A DNA stretch of 64,000 nucleotides, taken from the NCBI GenBank assembly GCA_021018815.1, contig JAITYX010000053.1, forward strand, positions 3,854,001 to 3,918,000, written 5' to 3'. The notes beneath the pieces are model-generated. The model was not told the origin of the DNA and ran no database searches. It saw nothing but the letters and a program-made list of their open reading frames with translations. Shown here piece by piece: positions 1-11,900 of this stretch. Position 1 is the first letter of the stretch. Each line of letters begins with the position of its first letter. The position numbers and the translations under genes were made by a program. Source of the stretch: Talinum fruticosum (taxonomy: Eukaryota; Streptophyta; Magnoliopsida; Caryophyllales; Talinaceae).

Positions 1-628
1 GAAATCGAAAGAAGAGAGTGGAGGAGAGAGTGAGGGAGATAAATTTTTCAACATAAGGGGGTTTTTAAGCTGAAAATGGTGCAGCACATTTTACATCGAG
101 AGGGGGAGCCCCTATTTATAGTAGTTTTAGGGTTCGTAAAATCTTAAAAACCACTTCCAACCGCCTGGTTTAGCTTGAATCGGGCTAGAAAATACCAGAA
201 ATCGATAAAGGAATAAACCGAATATTCACCTGGTCAAAACGACACCTGTTTGAAGAGTCCTAAGGTCCGACGCCAATTGCAAATGATGTCATAAAGACGT
301 TCAGGGCGCATGCTGCGTTTGGCCATCGAAGAAGAGCGAAACCTTGTGTTTTACGCGAGCTTGGGGATTAACGCCGGTTCGGATCCTGGTTGAGAGTTCG
401 AGCCTGGCTTGGTTTGGCTAAAAGAAAAGGTTATGGGTTAGCCCAAGCAAACATGAGCTGATATTGTGGTGCTAATGGGTTTTTTTATGGTTTATCGGCT
501 TTTGTCACGCCGTTTCCAGTCCGATCATGACCCGAGTTTGTAAACGGGATTGAGATTTCATCACTAGGCTAACAAAAATAAATGAAATAAATAAATAGAT
601 AAGGGAAGACAGCTTTTAGGTGTCTACA
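1..628 (-). repeat. 3' LTR of D (5' part only)
   Basis: On the minus strand the LTR starts TGTAGACACC at 628, directly after a polypurine tract, and continues to the window edge. It matches the 5' LTR at 24290-24802 block for block. Other LTRs of this family in the window (40353-42126, 50328-52312) show the full form is 1.5-2.0 kb, so about two thirds of this LTR lies outside. Confidence 0.85.
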
Positions 629-645
629 ATTAGCCCCCACTTTGA
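629..645 (-). other. Polypurine tract of D
   Basis: Minus strand reads AAAGTGGGGGCTAAT directly before TGTAGACACC, the expected plus-strand primer of a Ty3/gypsy element. The same tract lies next to the LTR at 52313-52330. Confidence 0.85.
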
Positions 646-1047
646 ACAAGTTTTAATGATGAAGGTCAAAATAGAGACTAAAGGGTACTTACTTGTTTAG
701 TTGGTGGCACATCGAATGTGTTGCATTTGTGAAATTGACGTGTTTGGAATTAGTTAATGGATTCTAAAGTCTAGCTGGCTGATTTGTGAACTTGGATAAT
801 TAAATTCCCGAAGGTCGATTGGTGTGTTTAAACTTGACTCGTATGCTTAGTTTGAAGCTTGGCAAGGGGCTTGAACTTTACTCGGGTAGTAAAGTTTGAA
901 GTCTAACGGGGTTCCCGAACTTTACCATTTCTTAGATCTGAAGTTTGGCTTGGCTTGATCAATGTTCCGAAGCTCGGATGAGGGGTCTAAACTTGACCAT
1001 TTTCATGGTCCGAAGCTTGACTAAAATATTCTACACTAATAGTTTTG
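646..1047 (-). other. D 3' UTR with degenerate repeat units
   Basis: Non-coding part of D between its polypurine tract and the insertion point of element B. From about 790 it holds decayed versions of the same GAAGCTTGAC/GAACTTTACC-type units that form the regular array at 18960-19625, so B inserted inside the repeat zone of D. No ORF of note. Confidence 0.6.
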
Positions 1048-1052
1048 TTAGC

Positions 1053-2678
1053 TGAAGGTTTGCTCTTGGAGAGGTTAAGTCACCCAAAAGGGGGGTTGAA
1101 TAGGGTTATGGAAAATTTTAAACAAAAATCAAACTATTTTTGCACAAAACCGAATAAGAAGCAAATTCCGAGTCAAGATTGGACTCAAAAAGACAATAAC
1201 ACAAATATACGTGGAAATCCTCTCGGGGTAGAAAATCACGGACGAGTGTCAATCCCGACACCAAGCAAATCCACTAATTGAATCCTCAATTACAATGAAT
1301 ATGACTACCCAAATTTGTTCTCAAACGAATCTATTATAATTTTCCCTGGCTCGAATTTACCTTATCCGACTCACCTAGTATTTTCAAATTGAAGTTACCT
1401 TATCAACTTGGGATCCTCCAATTTTTCCCAAGGTTAGAAGTTCCCTTATCTAACCTTGTACTTCCAAATTGAGGTAACCTTTACAGTTTGGGACAATTGA
1501 GTTGACGTAACCTTTACAACTCGACCAGAGAGAAAGAGTAGAAGAGTAGTAAGAATTACAATATAACCGACTCGAAGAATACAACTCGGAATATTATAAT
1601 TATAGTTTGGGAGTTGTAAGCTAGAGAAGATGTTCAATATGGTCTCTCTTTTTCTTCCATTTGTTAGTTGAAATATTGTGCTAAGGCTTCTATAAATAGT
1701 CCGCCTTGAAGAGACAAGTCGTTGAGCCTCCAACATCTTTCGTTGAAACTGTCTCGAGTGAACTAGCCGTTGTAATCGGATAGTATGAGTCACTAAGATT
1801 TCTGGACCACCTTGAAATAGCTATTGTGTCTCGGTCCTAGCTCCCAACAACTCTTTTTCCAAATTTTGTAAACTGGAAAAGTAGAAAGAAAAGACCGTTA
1901 GACTCATAAATAAAATATTACCCAAAACAAGTAATAGACAAAGTCGTTAGTTAGTTTTGAGCTTTTTCCGAAATTCCGACTTTTGTCCGGCAAGTGCTTT
2001 AGCGATCAAAAGCCTTTTGTTTTTACTTTTTCTTCAGATAATTGACATTAGAAAAACCTGCAAAAACATTAAGCACAACGATTCTCAAAGTATAAAAATA
2101 CTTTGGTCCATAATTAGATAAGGATTAGTCTAAATAAAGCGTTTAATAACTAATTATTCTTAATCTAATAATCTGGAATATTTCAAGTCTAATATTCAAT
2201 ATACTCAGATTCCAGATGTGCCAAAACTCATATATAAATCTCTCAATTTTAATGGGCACATGAGTTATTTAGACATTTAACAATTACACATGATTAAACA
2301 AACAATAGCGTAAGTTTATAGGTAAAAGCATGATTCAAATAATTCAAACTTAGATCAAATCATGATGTTTGCATGATAAAATAGACATGTTAAATATGAG
2401 ATAGTGTAGGCAAAATAAATATCCGAGTCCAACCGAGTAGGTCGGAATCCGAGATCCGAGTAGGTTAGTCAAACTTAGTTTATCATAACTAACTCAAATT
2501 CTATTTTCCGAGTCTCGGACTTAGTCAAGAACAAGTCATATTGAAATGATGAATTATAAAGCATATGACTTAGTTAAATGAATTTCTTTTAGGAAGCTTC
2601 TTGTTTTATCTTAAATTTATATGAATGCATGAAATGAAAACACATTCAATCGGTTAGTAAGTCATACCTCGGTCTTCA
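1053..2678 (-). repeat. 3' LTR of B
   Basis: Plus-strand view runs TGAAGG...GTCTTCA, so the sense LTR starts TGAAGAC and ends CCTTCA. A polypurine tract follows at 2679 and the duplication TTAGC precedes it. A TATA-like CTATAAATAG-type box (about 1688-1698, written on the minus strand as CTATTTATAG) is the probable LTR promoter. Length 1626 bp. Confidence 0.9.
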
Positions 2679-3479
2679 ATCTCCCCTTTTTGATGAAAGG
2701 CATTCAACTAAACAATGACTCAAAGAAATTCATGATAATTATTGAGCATAACTAAAATAACATGAGGAGCATTTTAAATTTGTGAAACTTTTCAAAATTT
2801 GCTCCCCTTAAACCATTGAACTCCCCTAAGCCGATGAATCCATAAAGTTCATTATTCTCTCCCTCTAATGCATTTCATCAAAAATAAACAAGGAGAGCAC
2901 GAGATGTTGAATAGAAGAATTATAGATACCAATTGAATGTAATGATAAGTAAGGTCAATCATACCTTAGTTGATGTCCGAAATGATATTATCAAGGAGAT
3001 GATTAGACTTTTACCCGAGTGCTTTCCCAAATCTCAAGCTTACTAAGTTAAAATTCTTAGCACTATCTAAGGGTCGGACTCGCCTCTTCATTTTCCTTGT
3101 AGTATACCTGCACAAAGAAAACAAACTAACCCTTCTCTCTTCTCTAACGAATCCTAGTAAGAATAGTTCTTATTGGAGTTAGTTTTGGAGGAAGGGAACT
3201 TTTGGGAACCCAAATTTGAATAAGTTTGGGAAGGGTCTATTTCTGAGTGTTCCTTTTTGAAAACCGAGTTTCGGGTTTGTTAAAATCTTTTCTTTTGTAA
3301 AAAGTCCGAGCAGACTTCTCTTGATAAACATTTATGAGCTCAGCTCTCTTTCTCACCGTCCGAGTTGAACTGGACTTAGATTTTTGAAAAAGATTTATTG
3401 AGAATCCTTCTTAAAAGGACCTTTAAAGGAGTTATCCTCCTTTTCGAATTAAAACCCAAACCTTCTTTTCGAAAAGAAA
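2679..3479 (-). other. B interior: polypurine tract, 3' UTR and gag-region end
   Basis: The stretch opens with the Sirevirus tract (minus strand CATCAAAAAGGGGAGAT before TGAAGAC). Further purine runs on the minus strand occur near 2800-2890, matching the repeated polypurine tracts known from Sireviruses. The right part (about 3060-3200) matches the gag/integrase spacer of element A near 13610-13680, which places the pol deletion of B here. No open protein remains. Confidence 0.65.
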
Positions 3480-3484
3480 CACAC

Positions 3485-4748
3485 TCGAAGGTTTGGTCTT
3501 GAAGAGTCTAAGTCACCCTAGAGGGAGGGGTGGGGGAGGGGAATAAATACGGTGATGAAGAAAATTAAACAATTTTTGCAAAGCAATATAGCTAAACCCT
3601 AGATTCCGAGTCTAGATTAGACTCGTAAAAGTAATAACACAGTATAGAAATGGAAACCCTCTTAGGGCGAGAAAACCATGGACAAGTGCTAATCGAAGCA
3701 CCAAGTCAAATCCACTATTTTGAATCCATAAAATACAAAGGACTCGACTCAACCGGAATTGCTCCCTTAAACCAGTAAAATTAAATACAGCTTCAGTAAT
3801 TTGTTCACCAATCTTCTAGTCTTGTAGAGTGGCTTCTATTTATAGCCAACAAGGCATAGTGACCATTGAGTCTTTGATCCGGACAGAAGTCTTCACTAGC
3901 CGTTGTAACGGCTATTCTCGAGTCGCTCGTAAAAGATCCGTTGGGATGTGACGTTGTGCAATGGCTCTTTGCTCCGGAAGATGGTCCAATCACTTGGTGG
4001 TGATTGAAAACCGAGGTGGAAACAATCGTTAGGCCTAGAGTTGGAGTTTTTCAGCTTTGGAAATAAACAACCTTGACACGGTGTTTGAGTCATGTCTAGA
4101 AGTAGCTAAAACTTGTCTCGCTGGTGTTTAACGGCTAGAAGTCGGCTGCTTTTGTAATTCAAAACAAGTTAGCCTCGTTTGAATAACCTACAAAAGCAAA
4201 CCACATTGGTTCTCAATGTATAACAATACTTTGGTCCAAGATTAGGCACAGATAATAATTAAATCCGAGTAATTAAATGCTTAATTATCTTTGGCCTAAA
4301 GGAATGGTATTTTCCGATTCTAATATTCAATTTACTATTCCATCTTGAGTCAATCCTAAGCTGATCAAGTAGTGAGAGTAAAAATATTAGAGTATAACAA
4401 CTTGACCTGGTCAAATAATTCTCAAGGAAATAAACCGACTTAGAATAAAGAATTAACGTTGTAATTCTTTTTCCGTTGAAATACACAAGTCAATATTCGG
4501 AATAAAAGTGTTAAAGAAATTATTTGAGCATGCGATAGTTCCGAGTGATTTCTAAATGAGTCGAAACACCAAGTGTAGGAGATATGCAATAAGGCACTTT
4601 CCGAGTCGGTTAGAAACGAATGAAAACTTAGATAAGAGTTTCTATGGTGCTCGGAATGATTTGGAATCAAAACTTAAGGGAGATAGGATTTATACCTAAG
4701 TCTTCATGTAATACTTAGAATAACTTAGAGTCAATACTTGAGTCTTCA
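3485..4748 (-). repeat. 3' LTR of A
   Basis: Starts TCGAAGG in plus view (one change from TGAAGG) and ends GAGTCTTCA, followed by the polypurine tract. It aligns with the 5' LTR of A at 14485-15940 but has lost a block near 3777-3785. The minus-strand TATA-like box GGCTATAAATAGAAG lies at about 3831-3845. Length 1264 bp. Confidence 0.9.
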
Positions 4749-5098
4749 ATCTCCCCTTTTTGATGAAAGGCATTTCATACTTAAGATAGAAACTTGTTAG
4801 TGCGAAACATGAGTTTTATTTTCAATGATCGGAGCGTATTAGAGTAGAGAGTGACAACCGATACTTAAAAATACAATTTAGATCATATCATAACTCGGAA
4901 TAGTTATGCGGATAATAAATCGGAGCAAAGAAATGAATAGATTGTATCGAGCATAAAAGAAAAAACTATAACTAAGAAACATATATAACCGAGAAACAAG
5001 TCTCGTTCAAGAGAAAAAAATTCATTCATAGCTTAAAAGAGGGTGAATTCCCCTAAACATAACATCAAGTTTTCTATATTTTCTCCCCTAGAATTTCG
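4749..5098 (-). other. A 3' UTR with repeated purine tracts
   Basis: Directly after the LTR comes the minus-strand tract CATCAAAAAGGGGAGAT. Further purine runs recur around 5040-5110 (plus view CCCCTAAAC, CTCCCCTAG). Equivalent runs lie after LTR B (2679) and LTR C (8504, 8770-8825). No coding signal. Confidence 0.6.
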
Positions 5099-6779
5099 TC
5101 AAAAGGAGGGAAGAAAATAGCAAATGAGTACAATTGATGTTGGACAAAAAATAAATAAATAAAAAGAATTAAGAAGAGGGGGCTTGTCTGTCAAGAAGAG
5201 GAGGGACGAGTAGTGTGCCTGCGCCTGTACGCTTGTGTAGAAGTAGAGGAACAGGGCGACCGCAACGATGAGGATATCCGGAATACGCTCCGTCCCGGTG
5301 CCGTGAACCAAGGGCACATCATCCTTAGGCTCGTCTTCCTCAAAGACAACAGCGGGTCGTGCTTCCGGGACAACTTCTTTGGAATGACCAACTTCGCCAG
5401 CCTCTTCGATCCACTCGGAGCGTGATCCGAGGAGATCGGCTCCGGTTCTGGTTCTTTTGCACCTTGGCCCTCAAGTCGAGCGACCTCTTCTTTTTCTTTG
5501 TCATCCTCTTCCTTCTTCTTAAGTTCTTCTTCCTCAGCCTCGAACTTCCTACTCACTGCTTCCTCTTTTACCTCGGCTGAGGTAGACTTAGCTAGGCCGG
5601 AGGACTCCTCGAAGTATCGGTGGTATCCGAATCCTCAGCAGCTTTCAATTTTTGTTCTTGGAGGAGTTGGAGCCGCTTGCGCTCTTCCTTGATGATGGCC
5701 TTGAGCTCGATCATCGGATCCCGGTCCTCCCGGATCCGGGACTCGCTCGGTCTTCCGGTTGATAACCAAGCTTTGAAGGACAGCTTTGAGAGAGCGAAGA
5801 GTGGTCTGAAATTCTTCGGACATAGAAGCAAGTTTGTTTACCGACTTGTTAAACACAACAGAGAGAGGGTAGAAGAGGTGGTAGAGAAGTTGAGGGACCA
5901 GTAGAAGGAGGTGGAAGTGCTAGAGGAGTCCGAGTCCGAGTGGGAGAGGGTGAGGGAGGTTTCAACCTAGACCCATGTACCCGGACACCGGGATGAACTT
6001 CTTGGTATCCGTACCTAAGAAGCTCTTTCCCGCCAACCACAAGTGGTAGGCTCGTAAATAGAATTTGGATCCGAGGGGAGGGGAACTTTGAACCGTTTGA
6101 AAATAGCAGCTTAAAGGGCTTCGAAGGGGAATGGAGTAGATTTCTTTGATTAAGGTGGCACATAAGCCATTTGTTCAATGATAGAAGGAAAGAGGTCTAC
6201 GTCATAGCCCTCTAGGATATCAAACAAAGCTTTGAGAATCTTGGAGTTCGGATTCTCTTTGCTGGAATGATGAGTAAAAAGGTCCTCATCAAAATGAAAC
6301 AGAGCAATCTTGCCTTAATTTTCATCCGAGTCATTGAGAAATTCTTTCGTGACTCGAGCACTTACTTGGCATACTTTTTGAAGAATTCATCAGCGATCTT
6401 CATAAAAGGTATGGGATTGCAATCGAGAAAAAGAGAAGAGACTTTGAAAAGTTCGTGAAGAAGAGAGAGGTTGACATGAACAACCTTCTCTTGAACCCTT
6501 AAGGTAATGATTTCTTCCGAGTAAGACAAGTTTCAATAGAACTCGACAACGAGTTCCGGATAAATGAATTCACCGAAGCATAGATAATTGTACACCCCAA
6601 GTGCTTTTGATGTGCCGCAACCACGAAAAAGAGGTGGTTGGGAAGAGTTTATCATCCAACGTGAAATGTTGAGTGACAAAGATTTTAGAAGGATTGGAGG
6701 TTCCTTCTTGAGTGTTTTTGACGCGGGGCTTTTTGGTAGCCAACCCTAATAACTTAGGTTCCGAACCTCGCTTAGGCAT
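5099..6779 (-). pseudogene. Env-like ORF of Sirevirus A, copy 1 (coiled coil plus membrane segment)
   Basis: Extra ORF between pol and the 3' LTR, sense strand of the element. The N-terminus begins MPKRGSEPKLLGL and is basic, with a KKPR motif. A middle region has a conserved TLDDKLFPTTSFSWL-type block. About 5450-5570 encodes a Lys/Glu-rich coiled-coil-like stretch (EAEEEELKKKEEDDKEKEE). Near the C-terminus (about 5225-5287) lies a hydrophobic run, IPDILIVAVALFLYFY, that would fit one membrane helix. This position and layout match the env-like genes of Sireviruses, whose true function is unproven; no retroviral envelope motif is visible. Several frameshifts and stops break it. The stretch upstream of its start is cut off by LTR C only 137 bp away. 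The coiled coil and membrane segment are absent from copy 2. Confidence 0.7.
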
Positions 6780-6916
6780 GATGATTTTCGAGAAACAAAG
6801 AAAGAGAGAGAACACTTAGAATTCAGAGGGACAGAGAAAACGAGTGAGTAGAAATGCTTAGAGTAGAGAGCAAGAAGGCAAGTGAGTAAAGTAAATAAAT
6901 GAATTTAAAGGGATGC

Positions 6917-8503
6917 TCGAAGGTTTGCTCTGGGAGAGTCTCGAGTCACCCTAGAGGGGGTGAATAGGGTGATAGAAGTTTTTCTTGGAAACGTTAGCTC
7001 TTTTGTTAATGAAGAGACAGATTCGAGTTCCGAGTCAAACAAGCAGGTCGAAAAGCTTGGACTCGTAAAGCTATCACGAACAAACACGCAAGTCAAGCGA
7101 GAGTAATAAGACCGTCCGAGTCTAGAATGAACTCGTAAAGATAACACTTAGAAATTACGTGGAAACCCTCCCGGGCAGAAAACCACGGATCGTGTCAATC
7201 CGCACACAAAGTCAAATCCACTATTTTGAGTCCACAAAATACCGTGAACCGATCGAACCCAAGTTGCTCCCTTAGACAACTCTATACAAGTTTTCCTAGA
7301 CTCGTAAATTCCCTTATCTCGATCTAGTACTTCCTAACCGAGATAACCCTTACAGACTAGGGACAACTAAGCCGAGTTAACCCTTACAGACTTAGTCAAG
7401 GGACCTTACAAAGAATGTAAGAAAGAGTTTGTAATCGAGTACAAGACCTTACAACTCGTAAAGTAATGAATTACAGAGTGGGAGTTGTAAGTAGAAGATT
7501 GAAAGTAAATACAATGACTTTGAGCAAGTATGTGTATCAACAATATGTTCGAGCAATCTTCAAGTCTTGTGAGGTGGCTTCTATTTATAGATGACCAGGC
7601 AGAGTAGCCGTTATCTTCATCTCGCTGACCGAGAGTCCTCTCGTGACCGTTGATAGAAGCTTTCGAGTCACTCGTAAAGTATCCGTTGTAATGTGAACAT
7701 TGGACAATCGGTTTAACTCTCTTGAAGTCCCAAAACCATTGGCGGTGTCTTGAAAGATAAGGTTAAAACCACCGTTAAGCTTGGCGTTCTAGTTTTCCAG
7801 ATTTGGAAACAGACATGCCCCGACACAATCTACTCGGACCGGAGCAGAGAAGGTGAAAAGCCATGTCTCGTCGGTGATTTGATGTTCTAAGCCGGTTACT
7901 TTTGTAGTTTGAAAAGTGTATCCTCGATTGAATAACCTACAAAAGTAAATCAATTTTGGTTCTCAAAGTATAAAATACTTTGGTCCAAGATTAGACACGT
8001 ATAATAAAATAATTATGATAATTAATCGCCTAAATATCTTAGTCGAAGAGGAATGGAATTTTCTCGAGTCCAATATCCATGTAACTCAAAATTCCATCGA
8101 GCTAGTCCGAGTAAAGAATCAAGTTAAGTAAAGAACATCAGAGTGATATACCTTGATATAGACTAAGCAATAATCATACTAAAAGTGCCGACTATAACAT
8201 AATAGAACTTATAACCGTAAGTCGATTCTCGAGTGAGAAAAGACGAAATACTAGTCTATTCAATCTGCGATAAATCTGAGTGATGCCGGACTCGTAACAA
8301 AGAACCAGCTTTTCGAGTCACTTACGGATAAGCAAGAAATATAAGAAGTAAGAGCCGTATCACTTAGAGAAGATACCATTTTACTCAAAGAAGTTTCGAG
8401 ATACAGAGAATGCCTTGGAATGAAAACTCTATAAGTATGAGATGGTTATACTCGATTCATTTAATGCAACTCGTAAATGCGTTGAGAAGTGTCCGGGTCT
8501 TCA
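6917..8503 (-). repeat. LTR of element C, with its polypurine tract
   Basis: A third copia LTR of the same family (plus view TCGAAGG...GGTCTTCA), followed by the tract CATCAAAAGGGGAGAT at 8504. It differs more from the two LTRs of A than these differ from each other, so it is from another insertion. The preceding 5 bases are GATGC, and no partner LTR with a matching duplication is visible to the right. It sits between two copies of the env-like region, which suggests that C inserted into A and then lost its 5' half by recombination with A. Length 1587 bp. Confidence 0.8.
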
Positions 8504-8880
8504 ATCTCCCCTTTTGATGAAAAGCATTCCATTCTCGGACATAAACTTTGTTAGTAAAAAATATCTCGACTCCGAGTAGTTGCTCATGAGGAAAGTTGAG
8601 TAAAGAATTCTCAGTGTATCGAGCAAGAGGTATATAATCGTAGCATAAAGTAAGAATGCTTAGCAATGAAATAATGTAAACTCGTAAGGATTATACACAC
8701 ATAAATCATGTAAGAGAAAGCATTAATTCATTGAACTCAACAGAAATTACAAGGATTAAAAGGGAAAGCTCCCCTTAAACAAGACAACAAGTTTTCTCGA
8801 CTCTATTTCTCCCCCTTACCTTTCAAGAAAAATAATAGAAAGAAGGGAAGAAAAGAACATTCAAGTACAAGTGAGATGTC
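8504..8880 (-). other. C 3' UTR with repeated purine tracts
   Basis: Holds the primary polypurine tract (8504-8525) and further minus-strand purine runs at about 8770-8825, as after the other LTRs. No coding signal recognised. Confidence 0.55.
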
Positions 8881-9825
8881 CGGACAACAGAAAGAAAGAA
8901 AAATTTCTCTGGAAGAAGAATCTGCAGACTTTGGAATTGTGCCACAAGTGCATGGCGCCTACGAGGAAGAGGGGGATTTCGAGTGGGGGCGGAGAGGGAG
9001 GCCTCGGCTCTAAGTTATGAACCCGCACACCGTGGTCGGTTTCCGGTATCCGTACTCCCTACAGCTTCCTTTTTGCCGACAACACCGGCAACCTCGGACA
9101 CAACGTTTGGGTCCGAGGGGAGAGGAACTTGGAATTGTTTGAAGATAAGGGTCGAAGAGCACCGAAAGGAAGGGAGGTGTTCTTCTTAGATTGAAGTCGA
9201 GCCGGCACAGCCGCCATCCTGCTCAATGATGGAGGGGAAGAGGTCTACTTCGTAGCCCTCAAGAATGTCAAAGAGAGCTTTGAGGTGCTTGGAGTTGGGG
9301 TTCTTCTTGTCTGGAATGCTGTGAGAAAAAGGTTCTTATCAGCAGAAAGCATAGAAGGCGAGCTTCGACTTCAACCGAGTCACGTAAAAGTTTTTCCGGG
9401 ACTCAAGGAACTCTTTGGCGTATTTTTCAAAAAAAGTCATCGGCGACTTCAAGTGAAAGGAATGGGGTTGCTGTTCAAGAATAGGGAGGAGACCTTGAAC
9501 AAGCGGTGGAGGAGAGAGGTGTTTATTCGAACGGTTATGTTCCGAACCCCGGAGGTTAGAACATTTTCTGAGTGGGTGAGGTGAGTGTAGAACTCGAAAT
9601 GAGTTCAGGATAGATGAACTCGCCGAAACACAGGAAGTTGTATGCTCCGGTGGTTTGAATGTGGGACAACCAAGAAAATTTGGTTGTTGGAAAGAATTTG
9701 TCGTCCAGACGCAAGGTGCTAGGTGACAATGGGTTTGGAAGGGGTTGAGCTTTCGGCATTTTGGTGCGAGGCTTTTTGGAAGAGGAGGAGACCCGGAAGT
9801 CGGGATGGTTACCTCTTTTAGGCAT
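8881..9825 (-). pseudogene. Env-like ORF, copy 2 (shortened)
   Basis: Start at 9825 (MPKRGNHPDFRV, with SKKPR basic motif), homologous to copy 1 over the N-terminal and middle parts (LRLDDKFFPTTKFSWL, then FGEFIYPEL). A frameshift follows shortly after FGEFIYPEL. The C-terminal third with coiled coil and membrane helix, present in copy 1, is missing: the sequence passes from the proline-rich middle directly to the 3' UTR. A pyrimidine-rich leader precedes the start. I do not recognise a catalytic domain. The block around FGEFIYPEL recalls plant retroelement-associated proteins of unknown function, which is a resemblance from memory only. Confidence 0.65.
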
Positions 9826-9930
9826 TTTGAGAGAAAGAAGGAAAGATGAAACTTTCGAGTAGGAAAGAGAAGGAGAGGTGGAAGAGAAGAAACGAAAAAG
9901 GTGTAGAAGAAAAAGATGAGAGCAAGTCAA

Positions 9931-9937
9931 AACTTAC
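9931..9937 (-). promoter_or_regulatory. Candidate 5' splice donor in the env-like leader
   Basis: Minus strand reads CTC/GTAAGTT, a good plant donor, between the TATA-like box (10059-10068) and the env-like start (9825). A long pyrimidine-rich run follows it, as expected for a short leader intron. Transcript data would be needed to confirm. Confidence 0.4.
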
Positions 9938-10058
9938 GAGAGATGGCTTCTTCGACACTTGCGGAATTTCATGGATGACCGTTCACGTAGAAATCTTCCG
10001 CAAAAGTTTCGTTTGAGAGAGATGGAGTGTAGAGTACCGAGATGAAGATGAATAGACG

Positions 10059-10068
10059 CTATTTATAG
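10059..10068 (-). promoter_or_regulatory. TATA-like box upstream of the env-like ORF
   Basis: Minus strand TTCTATAAATAGCG sits about 240 bp before the env-like start and about 390 bp after the pol stop. The form is like the CTATAAATAG boxes of the LTRs in this window, but this is interior sequence. It suggests an internal promoter for a subgenomic env-like transcript. This is an inference from motif and position. Confidence 0.45.
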
Positions 10069-10453
10069 AAAATAAGCGTGCCCGTCAACTATCCGTTAAA
10101 TATAACTCCGTTCCGACTCGGCTTGTCCATCAGTCATCGAAGACCGGTGTGACGGTTCTCTTCAACGGGTAGGATTTCGGAGGTTAGAGATCCACGGTTA
10201 ATATCCGATCACAGCGCTCGAGAGAGAGAGAGAAAGATTTTTGAAAAATATGATCCGAAACTCCCCACTGTTCTAGAGATAGTTTCGAAAATTTGAAGTC
10301 CAAGTTTCTCTACGTTTGAGTTTGACTCGGATAGGTTTCGAGTGACTTAGAAACACGAAATAACTACCAGCCCAATATCACCGAATCAACCGAGCTAATG
10401 GTTATTAAATTTGAAAACACATAACACAAAATTATGCAATGGATAGCGCATAA

Positions 10454-11900
10454 TTAAGCATTTAACATACCAAGCTCATTCCGAATAAAACAAAACCGAT
10501 CTTCACCAAGAGGCTTAGTAAAGATATCAGCTAATTGAAGATTATTAGGGATGAACTCAAGTTCAATATCACCTTTTTCCGAGTGATCGCGTAGGAAGTG
10601 ATATCCGACCTCGATATGCTTTTTTTTTCGAATGTTGGACAGGGTTCTTGGTGATGCTAATTGCGCTTTGGTTGTCACACTTGATTGGTACTGATTTGAA
10701 TGATAGTCCAAGATCTTTCAAGTGTTGCTTGATCCACGGAATATGAGCACATCAATCAGTAATCGCAATGTACTCGGTCTCAGCGAGTTGATAGATCAAT
10801 AGAATTTTGTTTCTTTGAGTCCAGGAGATGAGAGATGGACCCGTAAATCGACATGCTCCTGATGTGCTCTTTCTATTAACTTTACATCCAAGTATAATCA
10901 GCATCCGAGTACCCAGTGAGAGTCGGTTCTAAGTCTTTCGAAAACTATAGACCATGAATCTAAGTTCCTACAAAATATTTGAAAATTCTCTTCACTACAG
11001 TAGGATGTGATTCTTTTGGATTAGCTTGGAATCTTGAACAAAGGCAGACATTGAACATGATATCCGGCCTACTAGATGTGAGATACAGTAGAGATCCGAT
11101 CATACCTCTGTAGAGTTTCGATCTACAACTTTACCTTTTTCGTCCGAGTCCAGTTTCAAACTGTTACTCACAGTGTTGCTGCATTCTTCACATCTTGTAG
11201 TTTGTACTTCTTCAACAGTTCCTTGATATACTTGGATTGATGGACATAAATGCCATCCTTGTCTTGTTTGATTTGTAGACCAAGAAAGAAGGTGAGTTCT
11301 CCCATTATACTCATTTAAAACTCCTGTCTCATCAATTCAAAAACTCTTGACATAGAGTTTCATTGGTAGCTCCAAAAATGATATCATCATCATAAATATG
11401 ACCAATAAGAAAATCATTCCCCTTTGTTTTTATGAAATGAGTTTTGTCAATCTGACCTCTTTTGAAATCATTTTCAACCAAGAAATTGCTTAGTCTTTCA
11501 TACCAAGCTTTGGGAGCTTGTTTAAGACCATATGAAGATTTTTATAGTTTGAAAACATGATTTAGAAATTTAGAGTTTTCAAATCCAGGGGGTTGCTCAA
11601 CATAAACTTCTTCTTGAATGAAACCATTTAGAAAGGCACATTTGACATCCATTTGATAAAGCTTGATATTCATGCTATATGCAAATGCGAACAAGATTCC
11701 GATTGCCTTATTCTTAGCAATAGGTGTAAAGGTTTCCCCACAATCAATTCCTTCTTCTTTATTGTAACCATGGGCAACAAGTCTAGCCTTATTTCTAACT
11801 ACCAACCCTTCCTCATCTAGTTTGTTCTTGAAAACCCATTTGATTCCTATGATCGGGTCGTTAGATGGTCTTTTGGTCGAGTCCGGACTTGGTTTCTTTC
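10454..11900 (-). pseudogene. Copia RT and RNase H of element A
   Basis: The end of the polyprotein is at 10454. RNase H shows the copia hallmarks KHIEVGYHFLRDH and LADIFTKPLGEDRF (10454-10640), then FIRNELGMLNA at the stop. Upstream, RT begins at about 11850 with RNKARLVAHGYNKEEGID and continues with MDVKCAFLNGFIQEEVYVEQ and PPGFENSKF. The catalytic box near 11380-11395 reads IYDDDIIFGA in place of the usual YVDDIIFGA, so one residue before the aspartates is changed. Multiple stops and small indels separate the pieces. The family role is reverse transcription of the element RNA and removal of RNA from the hybrid in virus-like particles. Confidence 0.85.

Noticed and set aside
5498..5904. Plus-strand frames across the env-like region
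   Set aside because: They run opposite to the coiled-coil and membrane-segment frames of the env-like ORF and carry no recognisable domain.
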